In this document: piece after piece, positions 10,895-21,760 of the stretch
Layout: every line of letters starts with the position of its first letter
Numbering within the stretch: the first letter of the stretch is position 1
DNA from: Lineus longissimus
Taxonomy: Eukaryota > Nemertea > Pilidiophora > Heteronemertea > Lineidae
Assembly (NCBI RefSeq): GCF_910592395.1
Contig: NC_088318.1
Span: 6,162,756 to 6,226,755 of the forward strand
Reading direction: 5' to 3'
Length of the DNA: 64,000 nucleotides
Notes under the pieces: generated by a model
What the model was told of the DNA's origin: nothing
Databases searched by the model: none
What the model saw: the letters and a program-made list of their open reading frames with translations, nothing else
Position numbers and translations under genes: made by a program

Positions 10895-11833
10895 TGTTTT
10901 GACGAAGGTTCGGATACCAATAAACAACGAGGACGGTAGAATTCGAACAAACACTGGACCCACCTGGTTATGGCTGTTGCTTCTAACTCCAATGGTAGCA
11001 CCCTTCACGGTCGTTGATACCAGTACCAATCAGCTGCCCTGGAGACTATGTCAATATGCCCTTGGCTTCACACCCTGTTGCTAGCCCGTGGGCGGCGCAA
11101 TATATCTTGAAGAGGTTCTGGGTTCCTCTCAAACCCCGCGCTTGACCAACGAGAGGGCTAAGTTTATTTTTGATTATGGATATGTTTATAGTTTTGTACA
11201 ATAATGCACATATACGTTTTGTCGACTATAGTTTGATATATAATGTTGAATTTTAACAATACATGGAATAATACTATACGAATGCATGAGCTAGCGTGTA
11301 GCACAATTTGCACATACACAAGGGAGAAATCCCATACAAAGCGATTATGCTAATACACAGGTTTGGAAACGTAATCAAAACATGAGCTCACAAACAAAAT
11401 GGCGGCTCAATTTAAATGCATGCCATTATGACAGTACGAAGGGGAGTGACCGAAGACTACGCCCTACCGACTCCAAGTTAATTGAAAGGAGAAATTATCG
11501 GAATAATCAATCCTACCAGGACCGCCGAACTTCAACTTCCTTCAGCGAACCGCTGCTAACAGCCTCCGAACAGTTCAACATGGCACAGGATTCCAACCAG
11601 GACGAATAATACGAATAAAAACACATGAAACCCGGGAACAACGAAAAAGCCGTGTGCTCCCTGCAGGGCCCTAGCAGAATGCCGAGAGCGAAAACTTAGT
11701 GCGAGGCCGTGATCTTGCGTAGTTTTATTAATTTAATAATATTTATTTATTTTTATATGAGTCCCATGAGCCTGTATTAAAATGGCGTCCGTTTGTTATA
11801 TAGCACATGAGGAAATGGCACTTCGCCAAAACA
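10895..11833 (-). repeat. BEL/Pao LTR (5' in element sense)
   Basis: 939-bp LTR, TGTTTTGACGAAGG at one end and CTTCGCCAAAACA at the other, followed by ACTTG target duplication at 11834-11838. It would hold the element promoter. It lacks the 673-bp segment found in the partner LTR. Confidence 0.88.
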
Positions 11834-11838
11834 ACTTG

Positions 11839-12921
11839 TGTCAAGAACTGTCAAACCCGTCAATCACGGACCGACCAGACAGGGAATAATTGCATAAAAC
11901 AAGTAAAATGTAACTCAAAATGGTCTGGGATCTTGTTTTTTTAACCCTCAACATATTTCATGAGTATCAAGCATGTTTTCAAACCTTGATATATGACCTT
12001 TAAACGACTTGCACCCATTAGCTCGTCACGGACTCCCATGGCTTAATCATTAAATTCCCAAATAATCACATTTGGAGCCAAAACCTGACCAAAGGAATGT
12101 TATACCCTAACGACGAGACTTTCAGTCGCCTTATGTTTTAGGCTACTACTGAGAAAGGCTTCTCAGGAATTTTATAAAACGGTGATAAGTGCCCTTTTAC
12201 ACGACCACAATTTACGGCTATTAAACAACCGAATTTAATAACTTAATGAAGCCCTAAAATCCCTGTCTGGACAGTAAATCCGGCATTAAGACTTATTACA
12301 TCCACACGGTCAGCCTAGACTGTCTTATACGGAAGTTACGCCTACTTTACACAATACATAGTTTAACTATAGCCAACTGTAACAGTACATACTTGACACT
12401 ATACGTACCGTAGGTCTGATGTACACACTGTACATGTGTACTATCATTCTTTGTACATTCATGATGCGAGGATCAGGAGGAGAGGTCTCTCACTCGCATG
12501 TGACAACGAATACATCCCTGCCGCGCAGCAGGTATTTCTCACTCGTCTGTGTGAAATCTCTCAATCGCCTGTGACAACGAATACAGCTCTGCCGCGTGTG
12601 TGCAATATCTCCCAGGATTTTGGAAACAAGCTTGGTTCCGTAATCCACGGAAATCCGCGGAATTCCGTGTTTTAGTAATGCCGTCACAACAATTTGTATT
12701 TACACAGGACCACAGTGTATAAACGAGCGTGTTAAATCTCACAGATAGGTTGATTCCATTGATCATATTCCTTTGTTACGAAAGGGTATTTCAATGCGAA
12801 TCGGCTATTTATACATGGGGTATACCCCGTTGGCATTAATATGTGCACTTGTCCACCCTATACAACAAAGAATAGGGTAACTGGATTGTACTTCCTGTTA
12901 GTATATAAGCGAGCTCTGCGT
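11839..12921. other. Duplicated non-coding flank
   Basis: Collinear with copy B from about 60728 to 62190. Copy A has an extra ~75 bp near 11935-12005; copy B has an extra ~60 bp near 61265. The interval 12430-12800 also matches 17640-18010 downstream of the 16176 gene, showing that the GPCR units share this 3' part. No gene seen. Confidence 0.55.
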
Positions 12922-12935
12922 ATGACGCGCTTCTG

Positions 12936-13514
12936 ATGATCCTTGAACGCGCTCATCGGTTTTGCTTGAAAGGGATTCAAGGTTTTCATAGGTACACCCC
13001 AACAAGCGTGTGTCAAGCTCTTGTTGGGAGTATCAGCCTTAAAGGTGAATTGCACAGACGCACAATGGCCTTCTTATCTCAGTTTGCTAGAATGAATGAA
13101 GATGCTTTACCGAGAAAAGTTGTCCTGGCTCGTTATCAGTCTTGGACGGAAAGGCAGCAAATGGGCCTTAAATGTTTAGGGTTCATACCATATGTCGTAT
13201 CTGTCTTGGACCAATACAACGCACGTAATTATCTCACGGAGCTTATGGCCGCTGATTCATTTCCAGCGAAACCTTTTTGGAAGAGAACTGTGAATGAACT
13301 TATTGCAGACTGTGAGAACATTTGCTTTATGAATGAATTCAGGGACGAAAGGATTTTCAAAATAGAGAGAACATTAGATAACCCGTCCCTTTTATGGCTG
13401 GTGGCTAAGAATGATCCCCTAAATAAGTCAAAATATGCCTTGCTGGCGAGAATTATGACAATTCGTGTCTTCAGAACAGGTGAAACAAAATGCAAATTGT
13501 GTGATACAGTGTAG
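12936..13514 (+). pseudogene. LINE ORF2 C-terminal fragment
   Basis: The frame encodes ~190 residues beginning LERAHRFCLKGIQG, which resembles the region after RT in several LINE clades, and ends near ETKCKLCDT. The zinc-finger continuation (H-L-I-G-E-C) is found in a shifted frame after the stop at 13512-13514, so the finger is broken by a frameshift. The first ATG lies at the insertion junction and is fortuitous. The clade is not certain. Confidence 0.7.
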
Positions 13515-13917
13515 ACGATCCTCCCTTACATCTCATCGGCGAATGTGTTGCGCTTGCAAGGCAACGAGAGATGTTTTGGGACAAGACAACAAATGATTGT
13601 GAGGCAATGATGACAGTTTCACGAATATGTTCTAGGAATGCAAATATATTACTTGGACTTCGAACATCATATGAAAATTATAAAAACTGCGGCTGAAATT
13701 TGGGGTCGCTTAAACCTGATTAACCAATTCATGTGCATAGGCAAAGTTTAGCCAGCAAACGCTAACCGACTTAACCCATCAGTCCAATTTCAAATAAGAT
13801 CATTGTTCATATGTATCTAGATATTTTCCAATTCTTTTTTATTTTGTTTCGATTATTATTGTTTGATTATTTGTAATGTCTTCTTATAGGAGGAATAAAC
13901 ATAATATATATATATAG
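12936..13917 (+). mobile_element. 5'-truncated non-LTR retrotransposon with 14-bp TSD
   Basis: The 14-mer ATGACGCGCTTCTG lies at 12922-12935 and again at 13918-13931. Copy B has it once (around 62194-62207) with no insert. The 982-bp insert contains the end of a retrotransposon protein, a 3' untranslated region, an AATAAA-containing end and a (TA)n tail. This is a typical target-primed LINE insertion with 5' truncation. Confidence 0.88.
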
Positions 13918-14054
13918 ATGACGCGCTTCTGCACATGCGAAGCTAAAGATGGTCTGTCTTTACTTATACATGTCATGCTCCAGCCAAATACATCCTTCAT
14001 AGAAATTATGACATCTTGATATCCGTAAACAAATTACACCATGACCAAAAAATA

Positions 14055-15345
14055 TCATGATATATAATAATAATAATATAATGATAATAAATACCGGATA
14101 TCACAGTGCCTTGTACATGCTAAGCATGCTCCAAGGCACTTTACAATGGAGTTAGAAGCAAATATTTGGATTTAAAACAGTTTGATAGTGGTAAAACAGA
14201 TTGATTAAAAAATTGAGTCTCTAAAACATAGATGGCACATTCGGAATATAAGTCTATGTAGCTACCAACTAAAGGCTTCGCGGTACAAATGGGTTTTAAG
14301 TGATTGTCTGAAAGTTGACACACGCTCTAAGTCCTTCATGGCATCTGGAATCGCATTAAAAAGTCTTGGTCCACTGACTCGAAATGATCGGTCTCCATTG
14401 TTCGTTTTGGTCCTTGGGACGATAAGTCTTGTTTTAGCTGACGATCTTTATAGTGACCGAGCTGGTGTATAGGACGTTATCATATCACGCAAGAATGAAG
14501 GTGCACTGTTGTTAAAAGCTTGAAAAACCATAAGGATAATTTTGTATTTGATACGACCTCACCGGAAACCAGTGCAGCTGCTTCAAGACCGGAGTAATAT
14601 GTTCTCTGCGTTTGGTACGCGTGATTATTCTGGCAGCCATATTCTGAACACGTTGGAGTCTGCCAATGGTTGCATCTGGGAGACCATAAAAGAGCGAATT
14701 ACAGTAGTCCAACCTGGATGTAACCAAACCATGCACAAGAAAGCGACATTCATCTTCTGTCAAGCATCGACGGATTCTACCCACGTTGCGCAATTGCATA
14801 TAGCAACATCTTGTAACACTGTTAATGTGAGCTTCCACAGACAAGGAACGGTCAAACATAACACTGAGGTTGCAAACGGTAGAGGCTGGACTAATTGATA
14901 CCCCATCTATGCTGAGCCTAAGATGATAATCATGGCATTGGTTTTTAGGAGCAAACAACATGACCTCTGTTTATTCACTGTTTTGTTTCAAGAGATTAAG
15001 ATCCATCTATTTTCGGATATCCTCGAGGCATGTTTCAAGCTGTTTAATAGCAGCAGCATGGTTATCAACATCTTTTTTCTTCAGAAAAATTTAAAGTTGA
15101 GTGTCATCGGCATAGAAGTGGTAATCTAGCCCATGCCGCCTTATCAGGTCACCAAGAGGTTTAGTATACGTCATAGTATAAAGCTTTTGACCCAACACTG
15201 ATCCTTGCGGTACACCAAACTTCAGTGTTTTCGGTGATGACAAATTACCATTTATATTAACTGATTGGCACAGGTTGTCCAAATATGACAAGAACCATTT
15301 AAGAGCCCACCCTGTCACATTGTAAACTACTCTCAACCACCTCAT
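14055..15345 (-). mobile_element. CR1/L2-type LINE, 5' truncated
   Basis: Minus-strand LINE whose 3' end is at the (TAA)n-like tract 14063-14092. The neighbouring unit at 18833-18845 shows the equivalent uninterrupted sequence, so this is an insertion of about 1.3 kb. The same insertion is present in copy B (62345-63424). Confidence 0.82.
14512..15345 (-). pseudogene. CR1/L2-type reverse transcriptase fragment
   Basis: 15345-15091 has FGVPQGSVLG and YHFYADDTQL, the central RT motifs including the YADD active site. 14961-14512 has the thumb and the end of the protein, with LGYxx-type spacing, RLDYCNSLFYGLPD and ITPVLKQLHWFPVR, characteristic of CR1/L2/Jockey-like elements. Frames are separated by about 130 bp with indels. 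The enzyme is not functional. Confidence 0.88.
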
Positions 15346-15690
15346 AAGCCCGTATTAACTAAACACGGCAAATCTGACTTTGGAGAGTTAGTCTGACTCT
15401 GTTCGACGTAGCATAATATCTGGAAAAATCAGTTTAATAATAGAGTCTTCACGAAAATGCACAGGTGCAAAGCTCAAGACTTCGAAATTATCTTAAGAAT
15501 TATAGATAAGTTGGAGCAAACCTTTCTGAGTTGTAGTAGTATATCAAGTAGCTTTCTCACGTTATATGATTATAATAGACAGACTCGTACTATAGTGACA
15601 TCGCGGATAATGATCAATACGCCCATGCTATTTTGATATCGCAGATGAAAAAGTGGCGAAAGTTGATATGATTTGTGAGGCCAATATAAT
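15346..15690 (+). repeat. Conserved upstream module, copy 1
   Basis: A ~350-bp non-coding block (cccgtattaac... to about gaggcc) that recurs at 18841-19190, 27735-28090 and 57115-57400, in each case 0.6-1.1 kb upstream of a GPCR start in the same orientation. It contains recurring GATATCGC and GACATCGC motifs. It may hold regulatory sites or simply mark the duplicated unit. Confidence 0.7.
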
Positions 15691-16175
15691 TCATTTGAAA
15701 ATAGATCCAAGCTATGAGGATGAAGGACTTAAACTAGTCGGAAGTGCTGAAGAGACCACACGTACGTTGTCGGTCGATGCATTTCAACATGATCAAAAGG
15801 GACTGAAACTAGATGGCTGAAATGAAGTTTTGTCTTGGTAGTCGTGACGTCACGTCAGTGGCCTAAGTGTCGATTTCCTCGTAATCAAAAATGCAGTCGT
15901 ACATCAGTTAACCCAGAGTATATTAAACAAGTAGCTAATGACTCAGTGAGTAATGTAACTCTGCTGATGCTCTGCACTTGGATGAGGAGTACCAGTATTC
16001 TATTTCTATATAAATATCTGTTGAAAGCTAATCCAATCGCTGCTGAACGGGTGGAAGGCTTGTTTGAGGAGGCTATGGAACTAAGAGGCCCATATTCGCA
16101 GTGTAAGTATATCTGCTAAAATATTCAAATGTCTGGATATCATTTCTGAAATAGCTCGTGGTGAATGCAGTCAAT
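15690..16175 (+). promoter_or_regulatory. Probable promoter/5' leader of GPCR 16176
   Basis: The ~330 bases before the ATG are shared with the 19828 and 58011 genes. A splice-donor-like GTAAGTAT sits at 16103 in this shared block, with equivalents at 19754 and 57938, so part may be a 5' untranslated exon. I see no protein conserved here; the 94-codon frame at 15835-16119 is not preserved between copies. Confidence 0.35.
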
Positions 16176-17201
16176 ATGAACACGGCTCACCTACTAGTTA
16201 CTCAAGATCTCTGGACGTCTAGGGACCGGCCGTCAACAGAGCAACCGTTTCTACTCAACCAGCAGCTCCTCGACCTCATACAAGCCTACGTCATGACCGT
16301 CGTTCTTCTACTCGGAATCTTTGGTAACACTTTGTCCTTTGTGATATTCTTTCGAGTGAGAAAGCGGGCGGACGCCTGCGTCCAGTACCTTAGTTGTCTA
16401 TCTATGTCCGACACTGGAGTCATTCTTATTCTTGGGGTGCCAGATTGGTTCGCATTTGGTCTAAACCACATCACAAATGGAGCTTACGGATTCAACTTAA
16501 GGCTGTACAATAACGCAACATGTAAATTTGTGGCCGGTGTTTTGCATATTTCTGAAGTAATATCGGGTTGGATAATTGTAGCCTTTTCGGCAGAAAGAGC
16601 CTACGTTGTGTGGTTTCCTCTAAAACGGGTAAACATTACTCCAAAAATAAGAAAAAACGTATTGTTGTCGATTTTTCTAACCGGTGTGGTTGTTAGTCTC
16701 CACCGATTTTTGATATCGGAGAACATTCCAGGTACACCTGTAATTTGCTTCTATAAAACGAATCCAATTATTGTTTCTACGATCCTGAACCAGATCGATA
16801 TCACTTTATATGCTTATGCACCTTTTATCCTGATATTTTTTGCGAATATGTCCATCCTTGTTGCAATTTCGCTCTCAAGTACTAAACATCTGGGGGGAAA
16901 TCGTGAGAAAACACGGCAGGATGGGCGACTATTAGTGTCTTTAATGTCTGTTTCGACATTTTATATAGTCCTTCTTTTGCCTTCCGCAGCAATCTTTACT
17001 TACATCACGGAAGCCAAGGACATTGGAGAGGAACAATCACTGTTCTTGTGGTTTTTGATGCAATTTCTCTCACTCGTAAGTGTTCTTAACTACTGCTTCA
17101 ATTTCATTATCTATGGATGTACGCTGCCCTTTTATCGCCAAGAAATCAAAAAGATGCTTTCAATTCAAATAAGAACAAGCACTGGGCGTAGTCTCCAGTG
17201 A
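16176..17201 (+). CDS. Class A (rhodopsin-like) GPCR, intact
   Basis: 341 residues, single exon. I start at the ATG at 16176 (MNTAHLL); an earlier GTG in frame is not a eukaryotic start. Seven hydrophobic segments lie near residues 36-59, 70-97, 117-143, 162-181, 207-232, 253-277 and 288-313. Class A marks: GN in TM1 (50-51), LSMSD in TM2, Cys116 before TM3 pairing with Cys191 in loop 2, ERAYVVW at 140-146 in the DRY place, LLLP in TM6 instead of CWxP, and NFIIY at 309-313 for NPxxY. N113-A-T is a possible glycosylation site. The pattern fits FMRFamide-receptor/TRHR-like peptide receptors; ligand unknown. It acts at the plasma membrane through G proteins. No stops or indels. Confidence 0.93.
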   Translation: MNTAHLLVTQDLWTSRDRPSTEQPFLLNQQLLDLIQAYVMTVVLLLGIFGNTLSFVIFFRVRKRADACVQYLSCLSMSDTGVILILGVPDWFAFGLNHITNGAYGFNLRLYNNATCKFVAGVLHISEVISGWIIVAFSAERAYVVWFPLKRVNITPKIRKNVLLSIFLTGVVVSLHRFLISENIPGTPVICFYKTNPIIVSTILNQIDITLYAYAPFILIFFANMSILVAISLSSTKHLGGNREKTRQDGRLLVSLMSVSTFYIVLLLPSAAIFTYITEAKDIGEEQSLFLWFLMQFLSLVSVLNYCFNFIIYGCTLPFYRQEIKKMLSIQIRTSTGRSLQ

Positions 17202-18223
17202 TTACATTCGCCACCGCGGCAAAGAAACATGGCATTTATTGTATCAGTGAACACAACAACGGCATTGCTAAAACACGGAATTCCGCGGATTTCTGCGGAT
17301 TACGGAACGGGTCAATGATTGTGACTTCCGACGACCTGAATCGGAAGCCAAGGAGCTGTACGGGAAGCCTATGTACTTTCAAATACATACTTAGCGCATT
17401 TCATTTTATTTTTAAAAAGCTGCCAAAAATGCCGTGAGACCGAAATGCAACTTGAGTGTGGCGCGCATCAATCATTTTTTCAGTTCCGACCTTCCTCACA
17501 GACCCCACATCCGCTTTATCATATTATCATATGCCTTCTCTGTTCGTTTTTAAGTTTCATTCAATTGTTGTGTACCTATGACATTGACCATTGCCAAGGT
17601 GTCCATTGGCACAGCTCCCAAGGTGTTGTGCTACAACAACCACTTGTACCGTACTATCATTCATGTACATTCAAGATATGAGGACCAGGAGGAGAGATCC
17701 CTCACTCGCCAGTGATAACGAATAGAGCACTGCCGCGCAGCATGCATTTCTCACTCGCCTTTGTTAACTCTCTCAATCGCCTGTGACAACGAATACCGCC
17801 CTGCCACGTGTGTGTAATATTTCCCAGTAATTTTGGAAACGAGCTTGGTTCCGTAATCCGCAGAAATCCGTGATTTAGTGATGCCGACACATCATTTTGT
17901 ATTTGCACAGAACCACAGTATACAAACGAGCGTGCTATATTTCGCCGAGAAGTTGAGGTCATTGATCAGATTCCTTTCTTACGAAAGGGTTTTCAATGCG
18001 AATCGGCTATTGATCAATTGGGTATACATGCTTCCCGAAATTTGTGGCTTGCGTTGGAACTAACTTTTTCCCCCTTGTCCGTCATTAAAGGCATTCAAGT
18101 GTGTTGGTCAACCATGACTATCTCCTTTGTCCTTCCACCATAAGGCCTAGTTTTCCCTTATGACATCACTATTTCGGACACTCAGCGCCCCATTTCTGGA
18201 AAGGTGTATACCTTGTCGGCATT
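17202..18223. other. 3' flank of GPCR unit, no gene
   Basis: The first ~250 bases match the 3' flanks of the 2-400 and 58011 genes, and 17640-18010 matches 12425-12800. 18016-18205 is specific to this unit. No gene seen. Confidence 0.55.
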
Positions 18224-18625
18224 ATAGCCGCACTTACACCACCTGAAAATGGACCACCAATCTTGGTTCGGGAACCAATGCCGCACCATCGAAAATCCAC
18301 CAAGCGCTTACACCAGCGCTGCAGCTAGTTATAAAATCCGGCTACAGATGGCGCGCAAACAATAAATTGCATGCGCAGAAAGCGCCATTTCGAAAGCGCC
18401 GCCTGGAGCCGAACCATCTAACTAGCTAATTGCCGAACCATTTGCGCTTACACCACGACAAAGCCGAGCTTTTAACAAGCCGGGCGAATTTGGACCATCA
18501 AGCTTGGTGGGACAAATTCGCTCGGCAATTTGTATCGGCAATGGATTGCCGAACCAATTTGTCGCGGCAATGTGGTGGTGTAAGTGCAATTGGTCCACCA
18601 ATATTTCGTGGTGTAAGCGCAGCTA
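18224..18625. mobile_element. MITE with imperfect inverted repeats
   Basis: Left end TAGCCGCACTTACACCAC and right end, reversed, TAGCTGCGCTTACACCAC are nearly the same, and inner copies of the CTTACACCAC and GGACCACCAA words repeat in both arms. The equivalent places in the other units (near 12838 and 62112) read from 'ggcatta' directly to 'atgtg', i.e. without this ~400 bp. Target duplication is unclear. Non-coding. Confidence 0.65.
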
Positions 18626-18840
18626 CTATGTGAACTTGATCACCCATAACAACAAAGAATTGGGCCATTGGAATGCACTTCCTGTTTGTATTTAAGCAAG
18701 CTCTTCTTATGACGCGCTTCTGCACATGCAAAGCTAAAGATGGTCTGTCTTAACTTATACATGCTCCAGCCAAATACATCCTTCATAGAAATTACCACAT
18801 TGATGTACGAAAACAAATTACACCATGATCAGAAAATACC

Positions 18841-19190
18841 ATAGGCCCATATTAACTTAGCACGGCAAATCTGACTTTGTAGAGTTAGTCTGACACTGTC
18901 CATGCAGTATTGTCTCGAAAAATCAGTTTAATAACAGCGTCTTCAAGAAAATGCACAGTTGCAAAGCTCAAGATTTCGAAATTATCTTAAGAATTATTGA
19001 ATAGTTGGAGTAAACCTTTCTGAGTTGTAGTAGTATATCAAATAGCTTTCTTTCATTATATGATTATGATAGACAGACCCAGACTATTGTGACATCGCAG
19101 ATAACGATCAAAACGCCCATACTATTTTGATATCGCAGATAACGAAGTGGCGAACGTTATAATGAGTTGTGAGGCCAATATAGTTCATTT
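18841..19190 (+). repeat. Conserved upstream module, copy 2
   Basis: Same block as 15346-15690, ahead of the GPCR pseudogene. The sequence continues collinear with the leader of the 16176 gene to the ATG. Confidence 0.7.
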
Positions 19191-19827
19191 GAAAATAGAT
19201 CCAAGCTGTGAGGATGAAGGACTTAAACTAGTGGGAAGTGCAGTAGAGACCACGCGAGGAAGTTCTCGTAATTAGCATAGACTCTCGGTCGTGATGAGAG
19301 GGCCGGTGCAGTACACTAGTGTAATATGCTGGAGAAACACGACGGGTTAGATTGGCAAGGTGACCTCCAAAAGGGGGAAGATACATGTACTGTACGTGGT
19401 CCGAGTCAGGATCACTTGAGTGTGTGCTTTTCCTGGACAACTGTTATCGTTAGTGACTGGATTGGGAGGCTGACACGAAGTTGCGGCTTGGTAATGGTGG
19501 CGTCAAGTCAGTGGCCTTAGTGTCGATTTCCTCGTAATAAAAATAGCAGTCGTACATCAGGCAAACTAAGTAATAACTAAACAAGTTACTGCTGACTCGG
19601 TGAGTAATCTAGCCCTGCTAATGCTCTGCACTTGGATGAGGTGTACTAGTATCTATTGAAATATATCTTTGTTGAAAGCTTATCGAATCGCTGTTGGATG
19701 GGCGGCAGGATTGTTGGATAGTGCTATGAAGCGAAGGGGCACACATTCGCATTGTAAGTATGTCTGCTAAGATATTCGAATGTCTGGATATTTTTTTCTG
19801 AAAAAGCGCTTGATGAATGCGATAAAA

Positions 19828-20865
19828 ATGAACACGGCTCACCTACACGTTACCCAAGATCTCTGGACGTCTAGCGACCATCCGTCCTCAGAGCAACCGC
19901 ATCTACTCAACCAGCAGCTCCTCGACCTCGTACAAGCCTACGTCATGACCGTCGTTCTTCTACTCGGAATCTTTGGTAACGCGTTGTCCTTTGTATTATA
20001 ATATTCTTCCAAGTGCGAAAGCGGGCGGACGCCTGCGTCCAGTACCTTAGTTGTCTATCTGTGTCCGACATTGGAGTCATTCTTATTCTTGGGGTGCGAG
20101 ATTGGTTCGCATTTGGTCTAAATAACATCACAAATGGAGCTTACGGATTCAACTTAATGCTGTACAATAACGCAACATGTAAATTTGTGGTCGGATTTTG
20201 GCATGTTTTTGAAGTAATATCGGGTTGGATAATTGTAGCCTTTTCGACAGAAAGAGCTTACGTTGTGTGGTTTCCTCTAAAACGCGCGAATATCACTCCG
20301 AAATTACAAAAAAAACATATTTTTGATGATATCTTTTAGCGGCGTGTTTTTAAGCACCCCCCCCCCCCGATTTTGGCTGGCGGAGATTATTCCAGGTACA
20401 CCTGAACTTTGTTTCTATAAAACGAACCCAATTATTGTTTCTACGATCCTCAACCAGATCGATATCTCTTTTTACGCTTATGCTCCGTTCATCTTGCTAT
20501 TTTTTGCGAATGTGTCGATCGTTGTTGCGATTTCTCTCTCAAGTACTAAACACCTGGGGGAAAATCGTAGGAAAACACGGCAGGAAAGGAGACTGTTGGT
20601 GTCTTTAATGTCTGTTTCGACCGTTTATATTGTCTTTCTTTTGCCTTCCGCAGCAGTTTTTACTTACATCACGGAAGCCAAGGAGAATGGAGACGAGCAA
20701 TCACTGTTCTGGTGGTTTTTAATGAAATCCCTCGATCTCGTAAGTGTTCTTAACTACTGCCTCAATTTCATTATCTATGGGTGTACGCTGCCCTTTTATC
20801 GCCAAGAAATCAAAAAGATGTTTGCAACTCAAATAAGAAAGAGCAATGCGCGTAGTCTCCAGTGA
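19828..20865 (+). pseudogene. Class A GPCR pseudogene (two frameshifts)
   Basis: Homologous from ATG (19828, MNTAHL) to stop (20865) with its neighbours. Relative to the 58011 gene there is a 5-bp insertion in TM1 at about 19995-20003 that shifts frame and makes an immediate TAA, and one extra A in an A8 run at about 20308-20315 between TM3 and TM4. A C12 run at about 20355 adds two Pro codons without shifting frame. The remainder (TM5-TM7 with NFIIY) is well preserved, so inactivation looks recent. No functional seven-TM receptor can be made from this frame. Confidence 0.9.
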
Positions 20866-21190
20866 TTAAATACGCCACCACGGCAAAGAAACATGACATG
20901 TATTGTATCTGTGTACACACCAATTTACATTTGCACAGGACCACAGTGTACAAACGAGCATGCTATATCTCCAGGAGAAGTAGAGTCCAGTGATCAGATT
21001 CGTTTGTTACGAAAGAGTATTTCAATGAGAATCTGCAATTTTTTCAATGGGCTATACCCCGTCAAAATTAATATCTGCACTTGCACACCCTAACAATTTC
21101 GACCATTGGGATGTACTGCCTGTAGTAATCGTAATAGCCAGCTCTGCTTATGACTCAACTTTGCGACCCGGTAGATGCGGCAAGATGCGG
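20866..21190. other. 3' flank of GPCR pseudogene
   Basis: Partly matches 3' flanks of the other units (e.g. the 'tgttacgaaagagtatttcaat' stretch). No gene seen. Confidence 0.5.
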
Positions 21191-21191
21191 T

Positions 21192-21760
21192 ATAAAATAC
21201 CCGTTCCGCAACTTTGTGCCCCGGGCGGATTCAGCGAGAGGGGAAGAATAGACGTGCCGCAAGGTTGCAGGCCGGGTAAGGTTGGCGGAACGATGATATT
21301 GTACCGGGTCGAAATGTTGGGGCCCGGGATGGTTTGTCGCCCAATTAATTGACTTTTTTTAAATTGTCTTAAGCCATCGCCTGGAACATAGTATAACTTT
21401 TTGTAGTGAACAATCCCATCTTACAAAAAAAAGAGGATTTGTAAACACTCTTTTTGCATAATCAACATATTTCATCGATCTGAACCAAAATTTTTGAAGG
21501 GAGAGCTGGAGAAGTACATGTAAAGACATTTCGATTTCACTTTTCATTAAGTCGTCATTATTAATGTAATATAGATTACGAGCCTCGACCAACGCCAATA
21601 TATACGCCAAGTGGTCAATACAACTCCGGAACGGACAACTTCAGTACATGCTCTATTGTTCCATTTACCTGTCCCACTACCGAACCCCTTTAATATTTCT
21701 AAGTCCAATGTTGAGGAAAATGGTGTTGGAGTATGGTAAAAATAGTAATGTCCAGGTTTA
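21192..21760. repeat. Duplicated non-coding segment (partner 56378-56951)
   Basis: About 570 bp matching 56378-56951 with ~90 % or better identity by eye. In the second location it precedes the 58011 GPCR unit; here it follows the pseudogene. It is either an old transposon or the boundary of a larger duplicated block. No conserved reading frame. Confidence 0.75.

Larger units (their letters stand above)
3269..11833 (-). mobile_element. BEL/Pao LTR retrotransposon, degenerate
   Basis: Complete structure on the minus strand: LTRs at 10895-11833 (5' in element sense) and 3269-4891 (3'), primer-binding site and polypurine tract next to them, and between them a broken Gag-protease-RT-RNase H-integrase frame. 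LTR ends are TGTTTTG...CAAAACA. ACTTG flanks both sides (3264-3268 and 11834-11838), the 5-bp duplication expected of this superfamily, and copy B keeps the uninterrupted target near 60723. Order PR-RT-RH-IN and the DUF1759/DUF1758-like Gag and protease regions identify BEL/Pao. Several stops and frameshifts make it inactive. Confidence 0.92.
1..15233 (+). repeat. Segmental duplication, copy A (partner 58631-63424)
   Basis: After removing inserted elements, bases 1-15233 align collinearly with 58631-63424: GPCR end, 3' flank, a shared LINE remnant. Copy A is three times longer because it contains a MITE (1096-1540), a MITE (2207-2935), a BEL/Pao element (3269-11833), and a truncated LINE (12936-13917), none of which is in copy B. 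Copy B in turn has a MITE (61632-62040) absent here and an 88-bp deletion in the shared LINE. Both copies carry the CR1/L2-type LINE at the same position, while the neighbouring unit at 15346-18840 lacks it, so this duplication is younger than that LINE. Confidence 0.85.

Noticed and set aside
15835-16119. 94-codon frame upstream of the 16176 receptor
   Set aside because: The matching sequence before the 19828 and 58011 genes has indels that break the frame; better read as leader.
16158-16175. Earlier in-frame GTG start for receptors (also 57993, 28828, and TTG at 51517)
   Set aside because: Eukaryotic initiation should use the ATG, and the ATG positions agree between paralogues.
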